DNA of 64,000 bases from Chloroflexota bacterium (GTDB lineage Bacteria; Chloroflexota; Anaerolineae; CG2-30-64-16): contig JAPLHB010000109.1 of the NCBI GenBank assembly GCA_026389845.1, forward strand, positions 62,001 to 126,000, given 5' to 3'. Each line of letters begins with the position of its first letter. The first letter of the stretch is position 1. The translations under genes and the position numbers were made by a program. Of the stretch, positions 35,666 through 43,490 are shown one piece after another. The notes under the pieces are model-generated. The model worked only from the letters and a program-made list of their open reading frames with translations. It was not told the origin of the DNA and made no database searches.

Positions 35666-38600
35666 ATGAGCACCCGACCGTACATCTTCGCTCTCTGGCT
35701 CATCCCCGTCGTCCTGGCGCTGTCCCTCATCCCGCTGGCCGGCGCGCGGGGCGACTGGGAAGCACCCGCGGCCGCGGCAGCCGTGCCGTCGTTCAATCCG
35801 ACCTTCTACGCCACGCAGGACGCCCGCGTCGACGAGAGCAACCCGAACACCAACTATGGCAGCGGCGATCTTCACGTCGGCCGGTCGAGCAATGCCAACC
35901 GGCAGACCCTTGTCCAGTTCGACCTGGCCGGCATGCCGGGCAACGCCATCGTCACCCGCGCCACGATGGAGTTATACCAGATCGTCAATCTGGCCGCGGC
36001 TGCCGAAGATACCTCCTACGCCGCCGAGTCCGCCCCCCAGGCCTACAACGTCTACGCCGACGCGATCTCCGGCGCATGGAGCGAAGGCGCCGTCACGTGG
36101 GCCAACAAGCCGCACGCCAACGGCAAGGGTGACCCGGCCACGGGGCTCATCGCAGGGGGTGGCTGGACGCAGTTCGACGTGAGCGGGATTGTGCGCTACT
36201 GGCTGGCGAATCCGGGCATGGCCTACGGCATCCTGCTGCGCGGCGACGGCAGCACGACCGGCCTGTACGTCTTCTACTCCCGCTCCGGCGCCAACGGCCC
36301 GCGGCTGATCGTCGAGTACACGCTGCCCACGGCCACGCCCACCGGAATCATCACGGTGCTGCCGACGGCCACGCCCACGGCGACCTCCACGCGCACGCGC
36401 ACGCCGACCCCCACGCGCACGGCCACGCCGACCCGCACGGCCACGCCGACGGTGACGCCGCCTGTCGTCGGCCAGTGCCCCGGCAACATCACCGTCTATC
36501 CTGACCGGGACACGTACACCGATTCCGGGCTACCCACCGACATCTTCGGCGGTTTGACCCGGCTGCGCGTCGGCCAGCAGCAGAACGCGCAACGCTACGC
36601 GTTGCTGCACTTCCCCGTCGAGCAGGCTATCGCCAGCAGTCAGTACATCTACCGGGCAACACTCCACCTGAAGGCGGACCTCATAGACCCGGCCAGCGGC
36701 ACGCACAGCCTGATGTTCTACACCCTCAACGGCCCGTTCGATGAGACGACGACGGCCTGGAACAACCAGCCGGGGATGTACACACTCTATGGCGTGGTGG
36801 ACGTGCCGGGCAGCCAGACCAGCCACGAGATTGACGTCACCCATATGGTGAACACGTGGGTCAAGGGCACGGAAACGAACCAGGGGATCGGGCTGGCGCC
36901 GGCCGGCGGCGCGTTCGACATCTACTATCATACCCGCGAATGGAGCACGCAGGCCGACCGGCCCCACCTCGAGGTGAGTTGCGGCGCGAGCAGCCCCACG
37001 CCCGTTCCCACGCGCACCGTCACCCGCACGCCGACCAGGACGCCCACGCCCACCCGCACGACGACGCCGCGGCCGGTCACATCGGACCTGGACGCGATCT
37101 TCCTGGAGGTCACCCAGGGACTTCAGGATGCGGCCGATAACCATGTCCGCCTGGTCGAGGACAAGCGCACCTTCGTCCGCTTCCACGCGATGGCCGAGGA
37201 GTCCGACCCGGCCAACGTCCCGCAGCATTGGACCATGGCCGAGCTGCGCGTCTATCACGGCAGTACCCTCTTGACCACCCTCAAGCCGATCAACAACGCG
37301 TCCGGTCACCTCGACGTGCCGGTGAATCCCGGCTCGCCGGGAAAGCTGGACGACGCCTTTCTCTTCGATCTGCCCAGCGCGTACACCAACGGGACGGTGC
37401 GCCTGGTCGCCAAAGTGGATCCGGACTGGGAAGTGGCCGAGATCAACGAGCTCGACAACGAGATCGAGACCACGGTTTCGTTCGAGGCGGTTCCCCCGGT
37501 CAAGTACACCTTTTACCTGGTCAAGTTCCTCGACCCCGACGGCAATTACTACGAACCGACCTTCACCCAGGCCGCGGAGCTGATCAATTTTGCCAAGCAA
37601 GCGTTGCCCCAAGGATCGTTCCCGTTCCGCATCATGCGCTACGATTATGCTGCCGGGCATGGAACAGACGTGCCCTGGAGTGATAAGTTCAACGTAATCC
37701 TCGCGGACATCGCCACGCGTGACCGCCAGGCGCACGATCCCTTCATCGAGGGGGTTCGACACCCGCGCTACGTGGGCATCCTGGACAAGAACGGCACGGT
37801 AGGCGGTGGCATGGCCTGGGACATCCCGGCCTGCTGCGCCACCGCCTGGACCGGTTACACCGACACAATGACCCACGAGCTGGGGCACACCTTCAACCGC
37901 CACCACACGGGCAGAGGGTTGTGCGCCGCGCCGACCGGCTGCGAGACGTATCTCGGGATGGAATTCTGTCCAGATGGGTTCGAAGAATACCCCTATGGCT
38001 CCGGCCAAATTGCAGCCGGGGTGGACCAGCTCTCCACCTATGGTTTCCTGTACTATCCGAGCTATCAGCTCCTGGACGCCTTCAGTTACTATGACATAAT
38101 GACGTATCGGACGGAGGATTGCCCGGGCGTAGGCCGCTGGATGAGCGACTGGACCTACCACAAGATCATGAGCTTTATGCAGTCCACCGCAGTGCAGGCG
38201 CAAGCGGAGCCGTCCACACCCGTGGATCGCTTGTTAGTCTCCGGCGTCGTGAATCGGGCGACCGGCCAGGTGGACCTGGTACCCATCACCCTGCTGCCGC
38301 AAACCGAGGAGTTGGCACCGCGCACGCCGGGGGACTACGCGATCGTCCTGCGCGATGCCGGCGGAGCCGAGCTGACGCGCTACCCCTTCGCGCCGTCCTT
38401 CGCGTACGCCAACGAGCACGCCTGCTCGCAGCCGCAAGCCGCCGACCTGGGGACCTTTTCCCACGACGTACCGTGGGTCGCGGGCACGGCGCGGGTGGAC
38501 ATCGAGGGGCCTGGCGGCCTGCTGAAAAGCGTTCAGCCCGGCCCCGCGACCCCGCAGGTCAGGCTGACCTCACCGAACGGCGGCGAAGTGCTGGCAGGAG

Positions 38601-39466
38601 AGGCGGTCACGGTGACCTGGACCGCCGGCGACACGGACGGTGATCCGCTCGACTTCACCCTGCAATACAGCGCGGACGGCGGCGTCACCTGGACGACGGT
38701 GAAATCGCACGTCGGCGGCAGCTCGACGACGGTGGATCGGCTGAACCTGAGCGCGAGCAGCCAGGGCCTCTTCCGCATCTGGGCCACCGACGGGCTGCAC
38801 ACGGCCAGCGACACCAGCGACGCGGTCTTTACCGTGAGCAACCAACCGCCATCCGTGGAAATCATCATGCCAGCCGCCGACCTGGTCGTTGTGCTGGGCC
38901 AGACGGTCGGCCTGACAGCGCTCGCCTACGACGCGGACAACGGCTCGCTGGACGGTAACCAGGTCCGCTGGTATTCCAGCCTCGACGGCCTGCTGGGGAC
39001 GGGGAGCGAACTGAGCACCGTCAGTCTCAGCGAGGGCCAGCACACCATCACCACCATAGCAGACGACGGTCAGGGCGGCCTCGCGGCCGACACAGTGCAG
39101 GTGACGGTCTACACGGCCGAGACACTGCCGCCGCAGCCGGACGTGCTGGCCGTGGGGCCGGAGTCGTTCTCCTTCACGCCCGCGCAGACCTCCAGCAGCG
39201 GCACATTGAGCATCTACAACAAGAACAACCCGACCTCGATCAGTTGGACGGCCCAATCCAGCCAGCCGTGGCTGCGCCTGGCCGCGACCTCCGGCGTCAC
39301 CCCGGCCCGGCTTGGCGTGGCAGTGGATGCGCCCGCGCTGCCGGATGGCAACTACGCGGGCACGATCACGGTAAGCCGGACCGATAATCCGGCCGAGAGC
39401 ATGACGGTCGAAGTCAGCGTGCGGATGCAACGAGCGCGACTCTATCTGCCAATCCTCTGGAAATAG
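35666..39466 (+). CDS. Secreted zinc metalloprotease with two DNRLRE domains
   Basis: A signal peptide (about residues 1-28) is followed by a DNRLRE/CBM96-like domain (FYATQDARVDESNPNTNYGS), a Thr/Pro linker, a second such domain, another linker, and the protease. The zinc site is HELGHTFNRHH (His737, Glu738, His741, third ligand His747). After it come two Ig-like domains (LTSPNGGEVLAGEAVTVTW) and a C-terminal LYLPILWK. Such proteases probably digest surface or environmental proteins. The ATG at 35666 was chosen because GGAGGAGG lies eight bases upstream. Its neighbour at 39539 has the same order of domains, so the two arose by tandem duplication. Length is 1266 residues. Confidence 0.85.
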   Translation: MSTRPYIFALWLIPVVLALSLIPLAGARGDWEAPAAAAAVPSFNPTFYATQDARVDESNPNTNYGSGDLHVGRSSNANRQTLVQFDLAGMPGNAIVTRATMELYQIVNLAAAAEDTSYAAESAPQAYNVYADAISGAWSEGAVTWANKPHANGKGDPATGLIAGGGWTQFDVSGIVRYWLANPGMAYGILLRGDGSTTGLYVFYSRSGANGPRLIVEYTLPTATPTGIITVLPTATPTATSTRTRTPTPTRTATPTRTATPTVTPPVVGQCPGNITVYPDRDTYTDSGLPTDIFGGLTRLRVGQQQNAQRYALLHFPVEQAIASSQYIYRATLHLKADLIDPASGTHSLMFYTLNGPFDETTTAWNNQPGMYTLYGVVDVPGSQTSHEIDVTHMVNTWVKGTETNQGIGLAPAGGAFDIYYHTREWSTQADRPHLEVSCGASSPTPVPTRTVTRTPTRTPTPTRTTTPRPVTSDLDAIFLEVTQGLQDAADNHVRLVEDKRTFVRFHAMAEESDPANVPQHWTMAELRVYHGSTLLTTLKPINNASGHLDVPVNPGSPGKLDDAFLFDLPSAYTNGTVRLVAKVDPDWEVAEINELDNEIETTVSFEAVPPVKYTFYLVKFLDPDGNYYEPTFTQAAELINFAKQALPQGSFPFRIMRYDYAAGHGTDVPWSDKFNVILADIATRDRQAHDPFIEGVRHPRYVGILDKNGTVGGGMAWDIPACCATAWTGYTDTMTHELGHTFNRHHTGRGLCAAPTGCETYLGMEFCPDGFEEYPYGSGQIAAGVDQLSTYGFLYYPSYQLLDAFSYYDIMTYRTEDCPGVGRWMSDWTYHKIMSFMQSTAVQAQAEPSTPVDRLLVSGVVNRATGQVDLVPITLLPQTEELAPRTPGDYAIVLRDAGGAELTRYPFAPSFAYANEHACSQPQAADLGTFSHDVPWVAGTARVDIEGPGGLLKSVQPGPATPQVRLTSPNGGEVLAGEAVTVTWTAGDTDGDPLDFTLQYSADGGVTWTTVKSHVGGSSTTVDRLNLSASSQGLFRIWATDGLHTASDTSDAVFTVSNQPPSVEIIMPAADLVVVLGQTVGLTALAYDADNGSLDGNQVRWYSSLDGLLGTGSELSTVSLSEGQHTITTIADDGQGGLAADTVQVTVYTAETLPPQPDVLAVGPESFSFTPAQTSSSGTLSIYNKNNPTSISWTAQSSQPWLRLAATSGVTPARLGVAVDAPALPDGNYAGTITVSRTDNPAESMTVEVSVRMQRARLYLPILWK

Positions 39467-39472
39467 GAACCA

Positions 39473-39515
39473 GGTTCACGCGCCTGGCCTTGCCACAAGG
39501 CCAGACGCGTGAACC
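39473..39515. terminator. Long palindrome between the two protease genes
   Basis: Two 20-base arms (GGTTCACGCGCCTGGCCTTG and its near mirror) flank CCA. It begins seven bases after the stop of the first protease. No T-run follows, so it may be an element rather than a true terminator. Confidence 0.5.
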
Positions 39516-39538
39516 CTTCACCCACCAGGAAAGCCAAA

Positions 39539-42500
39539 ATGAAAGCTAGATCGTATCTTCTCGCCCTCTGCCTGTTTCTGGTCCTGCCCATCCTCGTACT
39601 GGGCAGCACGTCGGCCAGCAACGAACAGACGCCTCCCAGGTTCAACGCCGCGCCGGCGTTCAATCCGACCTTCTACGCCGCCCAGGATGCCTATGTGCAC
39701 CAGGGCAACCCGAACACCAACTACGCCACCGCTGACCTGTACATCGGCCGGTGGGACAATTACAACCGGCAAATCCTGGTCAAGTTCGATCTGGCGGCCC
39801 TGCCGGCCAACGCGATTGTCACGCGGGCGACCCTGCAACTATACCAGATCGTCAACCTGACCCAGGCCGCCGATGCCGCGCCGCTGGCGTACAACATCTG
39901 GGCCGACGCGATCACCGCGGCCTGGGGCGAGACCACCGTGACCTGGAACACGAAACCTGCATCGTCCAACCAGGGCGACCCGGCGACGGGTGTCACCGGC
40001 TATCCTGGCTGGACCGATTTCGACGTGACCCATATCGTGCAATGGTGGCCGGGACATGCCAACAACGGCCTCTTGCTGCGGGGGGATGGCGCGACAACCG
40101 GCTTGTATGGATTCTACTCCCGCTCCAACACCACCGGGCCGCGAATGACAGTGGAGTACACGCTGCCTACCGCTACGCCGACGGCCACAGCAACGCGCAC
40201 ACCGACGCGCACGTCCACTCATACCGCGACGGCGACGCGCACCAACACGCCGACGCCAACAGCGACGCTCACCCGAACACCGACGCGCACAGCCACCGCC
40301 ACACCCACCCGAACACCGACGCGCACTGCCACCGCCACACCGACGCGCACCCCCACCCGCACGCCCACCCATACGCCAACCAGCGCGCCGCTCTGCGCCG
40401 GCCCGGTCGTGATCCAGGCGGATGAAGACACCTACACCGACCAGTCGTTCCCGGGCACCAACTACGGCGCTAGCACCGAGCTATGGGCCGGCAATGCGAA
40501 CGGCTTCAAGGAGACCTACCTGCACTTCCCGCAGCTCGCCGGCCTGGCCGGTTACTACATCTACAGCGCCGAGCTGCGCCTCTATCCCATTGACGTGGTC
40601 GGCACCAATTGGGACTATGAGGGGCTGGCCGGCATGTTGGAAAGCGGCTGGAACGAGGCGACGTTGACGTGGAACAACGACACGACCGCCGTCAAAGCCA
40701 ACACCGGTTGGATCTGGCAGGTCAAGGAATACGAATACAACTGGTGGGACGTCACCGGGGCCGTGCGCCGTTGGTATAGCGGCGAGTTGCTCCCCTGGGG
40801 CATCTCTGTGGCCGCGCGCAGCCTTTACCCGGGCGAGGCGGTGGTCGCAAAATACCACAGCCGGGAAGGCGCGCACCCGCCGGAGTTGGTGATCGAATGC
40901 GGCGCCGTGCCGCCCACCGTCACGCGCACGCCCACCATCACCCCCACCCCGTCGAATACGCCCACACCCACGGCCACGACGATCCCCGTGGATTACCAGA
41001 TCCTGGCGGTGGAGGTGACGCAAGGCATCGCCGGCCCGATGCTCGTGCCCGGCCAGCCGCTGCCGACCACGGGTATGCCCAAGGTGCTGGGCAAGCCCAC
41101 CTACGTGCGGGTCTTCGTCGGCGCGTATCGCGAGGGCGCACCCTATGATCCGCCGATCTTCCAGCGGGGGGTAACACTGCGGGCGATCGCGGGGGTGGAA
41201 TCCACCTTTGGGGCTGTCGAGCCGACCGGGCCGGTCATCTACCCGACCGAGATCAAGACGACCGCCTGGCAGCGCGGCAACGCAGGCCATGCCTATCTGT
41301 TCGAGTTGCCCTCGTCGTGGCAGGGCACGCCCGTGACGCTGGAAGCACGCGTCGGCTATGGCGACGAGCCGGAGGCGATGAAGGACAACAACCGCTACAC
41401 CTTCGATCTCAACTTCCGCTGGATCTCGCCCATCTGCGGCGTGTTTATCCCCGTGCGCACCCACTCGGGCACACCGCCCTATGACACCATGTTCAACACC
41501 ACCGGCGGCCAGGACATCGAGCGCCGGAGCCTGGCCCTTCTGCCCGCTCCAGACATCTGGGGCTACTACATGAAGGACCCGGTGGAAGAATACCAGTGGG
41601 AAGCAGCCAAGTACGGCCCCTACGAGCTGGACGGCGACGAATGGAAGATCGTCAGCAGCCTGTGGTGGACCGATCAGTTCAGCGATGACCCGGACGAGTG
41701 CGACGACGCGCACGCACGAACACACTACATCGGCATGGTGCAGGCCGGGCCGGGAGACAACGGCTTCAACGGCATTGGCAACGTCGGCGGCGACCAGATG
41801 GTCTTCCGGCTGGCGCTGACCAGCCCCGGCACCTACAACAACGTCGAGATCAATACTCCCTGGGGCGGCCGGTCACTGGCCCACGAGCTGGGGCACAACT
41901 ACGACCTGGAGCACACCGGCTGTACCACCGGCGACGACGAACCCAGTTACCCCTACGACAACTGTCATTTCTCCGATACCACCGGCGATCAGCGCAATGA
42001 CTGGTACGGCTTCGACGTCATCAACCGCGCCTCCATCGCGCCGCCGGTCGGCGACACCAAGCTGGGCGACCTGATGTCCTACAGCCCCGTGCGCTGGACC
42101 TCAGACTGGACGTGGCGCGACATCTTCACCGAGCTCTACGTGCAGGATGCGCAACAAACGCAAGACCTTCGAGGTCTCGGAGACCTCAAAGGTCTCTCAG
42201 GCAGCGGGCCCATGCTGCTGGCCACGGGCTACGCAAACGCGACGACCGGCGAGGTCGGCCTGGAGCGGCTGCTGGTGACCGATCCGGCCTGGCTGCCCGC
42301 GACCAAGCTGGCGGAGGTTTCGCTCGCTTTGACCACTACCGGCAACTGGGCGCTGCGCGTGCTGGATAGCAGCGACAACCCGCTGGCATCCTACGCCTTC
42401 GACCCACAGCGCCTAAGCGGGGACACCGCCGACTGGTCATTCTTCGGGGCCGCGGTGCCGTGGCCGGCGAACGCGGCCGGGGTGCAGCTCGTGGCCGACG

Positions 42501-43144
42501 GGGCAGTGCGCGTCACCCAGCGCGCCAGCGCCCATCCGCCGACGGTGCACGTCACCGCTCCCAACGGCGGCGAAAGCTTCAGCGGCGACTTCACCATCGC
42601 CTGGGACGCCGCGGACGCGGATATCGCTGACATCCTGCGCTACACCATCCAGTACAGCGCTGACAACGGCGCCTCGTGGACTGTGCTGCGCTCTGAATAT
42701 CCCACCCGCACCCTGACGGTAGACGCCAGTGCGCTGGCCGGCAGCAACGGCCAGGCATTGGTGCGGGTGATCGCCAGCGACGGGCTGTTGACCGCCAGCG
42801 ACACGTCCGACGCGGCCTTCAGCATAGGCAAACACGCCCCGCAAGTCACCATCCTCACCGCAGACGGCGCCGTCTTCGACCCGGCGCAGCCGGTCGTCCT
42901 GCGCGGCGCAGCGTTCGATCTGGAGGATGGTCGCCTGGCGGCTGACGCGTTGCGCTGGCGGCTGGAGCCGCTGGGGGAGATGGGGACTGGCGAGATACTG
43001 GAGCTGTTCGCGATGCCGCGCGCCGCCTATCGCGTCACGTTGGAGGCGACCGACAGCGACGGTCAGATCGGAAGCGCCAGCATCACTATTAGCGTCGCTG
43101 CCCGACGGGAGACCTACCTGCCGGTGGCTCTCAAAAACCGGTAG
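39539..43144 (+). CDS. Secreted zinc metalloprotease with two DNRLRE domains (paralogue)
   Basis: The 1201-residue protein has the same plan as the preceding gene: signal peptide, DNRLRE domain (FYAAQDAYVHQGNPNTNYAT), a Thr/Arg/Pro linker of about 70 residues, second DNRLRE domain, protease, Ig-like domains and C-terminal ETYLPVALKNR. The zinc motif is HELGHNYDLEH (His782, His786, His792), a complete HExxHxxxxxH. In the region after the protease it carries an in-frame palindrome translated as QDLRGLGDLKGL. The ATG at 39539 has AGGAAAG upstream. It is probably cotranscribed with the first protease, since the 72-base gap holds a palindrome but no obvious promoter. Confidence 0.85.
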   Translation: MKARSYLLALCLFLVLPILVLGSTSASNEQTPPRFNAAPAFNPTFYAAQDAYVHQGNPNTNYATADLYIGRWDNYNRQILVKFDLAALPANAIVTRATLQLYQIVNLTQAADAAPLAYNIWADAITAAWGETTVTWNTKPASSNQGDPATGVTGYPGWTDFDVTHIVQWWPGHANNGLLLRGDGATTGLYGFYSRSNTTGPRMTVEYTLPTATPTATATRTPTRTSTHTATATRTNTPTPTATLTRTPTRTATATPTRTPTRTATATPTRTPTRTPTHTPTSAPLCAGPVVIQADEDTYTDQSFPGTNYGASTELWAGNANGFKETYLHFPQLAGLAGYYIYSAELRLYPIDVVGTNWDYEGLAGMLESGWNEATLTWNNDTTAVKANTGWIWQVKEYEYNWWDVTGAVRRWYSGELLPWGISVAARSLYPGEAVVAKYHSREGAHPPELVIECGAVPPTVTRTPTITPTPSNTPTPTATTIPVDYQILAVEVTQGIAGPMLVPGQPLPTTGMPKVLGKPTYVRVFVGAYREGAPYDPPIFQRGVTLRAIAGVESTFGAVEPTGPVIYPTEIKTTAWQRGNAGHAYLFELPSSWQGTPVTLEARVGYGDEPEAMKDNNRYTFDLNFRWISPICGVFIPVRTHSGTPPYDTMFNTTGGQDIERRSLALLPAPDIWGYYMKDPVEEYQWEAAKYGPYELDGDEWKIVSSLWWTDQFSDDPDECDDAHARTHYIGMVQAGPGDNGFNGIGNVGGDQMVFRLALTSPGTYNNVEINTPWGGRSLAHELGHNYDLEHTGCTTGDDEPSYPYDNCHFSDTTGDQRNDWYGFDVINRASIAPPVGDTKLGDLMSYSPVRWTSDWTWRDIFTELYVQDAQQTQDLRGLGDLKGLSGSGPMLLATGYANATTGEVGLERLLVTDPAWLPATKLAEVSLALTTTGNWALRVLDSSDNPLASYAFDPQRLSGDTADWSFFGAAVPWPANAAGVQLVADGAVRVTQRASAHPPTVHVTAPNGGESFSGDFTIAWDAADADIADILRYTIQYSADNGASWTVLRSEYPTRTLTVDASALAGSNGQALVRVIASDGLLTASDTSDAAFSIGKHAPQVTILTADGAVFDPAQPVVLRGAAFDLEDGRLAADALRWRLEPLGEMGTGEILELFAMPRAAYRVTLEATDSDGQIGSASITISVAARRETYLPVALKNR
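42163..42195. repeat. In-frame palindrome in second protease gene (AGACCTT type)
   Basis: Arms AGACCTTCGAGGTCT and AGACCTCAAAGGTCT around CGG, exactly 33 bases. Same family as the element at 31206. Confidence 0.85.
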
Positions 43145-43180
43145 CGACACCATCACCGACCAGGCTGCTCCACGACGACC

Positions 43181-43213
43181 AAGTGACCGGCGCTTCGGAA
43201 ACGCCGGTCACCT
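43181..43213. terminator. Hairpin after the second protease gene
   Basis: Near-perfect 15-base arms (AAGTGACCGGCGCTT) around CGG, 37 bases after the stop. A T-run (TTTTT) occurs 13 bases later, so termination efficiency is uncertain. Confidence 0.55.
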
Positions 43214-43228
43214 GGCCGGACGCAGTTT

Positions 43229-43258
43229 TTGACACCCCGCCGTCTCTTCGGTTATACT
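43229..43258 (+). promoter_or_regulatory. Promoter of the ABC-F gene
   Basis: A consensus TTGACA and TATACT separated by 18 bases. Transcription would start near 43265, more than 220 bases before the ABC-F start codon, leaving room for a regulatory leader. Confidence 0.7.
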
Positions 43259-43264
43259 CCCGTC

Positions 43265-43336
43265 ATGCTCGTCATCCGAACCGCCCGTCTCACCCTCTAT
43301 CTGCCTCGTATTGCGTCTTGGGCGCAGCGACCCTAG
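43265..43336 (+). CDS. Candidate leader peptide upstream of the ABC-F gene
   Basis: A 23-codon frame starts at ATG 43265, seven bases after the -10 box, and ends in TAG at 43334. It begins MLVIRTARLTLYLP and ends SWAQRP, with clustered Arg, Leu and Pro codons. A short ORF followed by an intrinsic terminator and then an ABC-F gene is the known arrangement for antibiotic-induced ribosome-mediated attenuation (as for msrD or vmlR). There is no ribosome-binding site because it starts at the 5' end. That it is translated is inference. Confidence 0.4.
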   Translation: MLVIRTARLTLYLPRIASWAQRP

Positions 43337-43372
43337 TTCAGCGCGCCCATTGACCGAAGCGTTATGTTAACC

Positions 43373-43404
43373 AAAAGCCGTGGGCGCATCGCCTGCGGCT
43401 TTTT
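43373..43404 (+). terminator. Candidate attenuator hairpin before the ABC-F gene
   Basis: AAAAGCCG pairs with CGGCTTTT, with GGCG/CGCC extending the stem, followed by T-residues. It lies between the short leader frame and the ABC-F start. The spacer after it (43406-43490) contains GTGTTGCGTGG and several ACACGCA units that can pair with each other. Confidence 0.6.
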
Positions 43405-43490
43405 CGTGTTGCGTGGTACGTGGTGCGTGTTTCCAAGATGTGCGCTCACCCACGCAACACGCAACACGCAACACGCAACACGAGGCTCCC

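Noticed and set aside
43380..43490. A longer N-terminus for the ABC-F protein
   Set aside because: The extra 37 residues would be encoded by the terminator and tandem repeats; the conserved N-terminus starts at 43491 with GAGG upstream.
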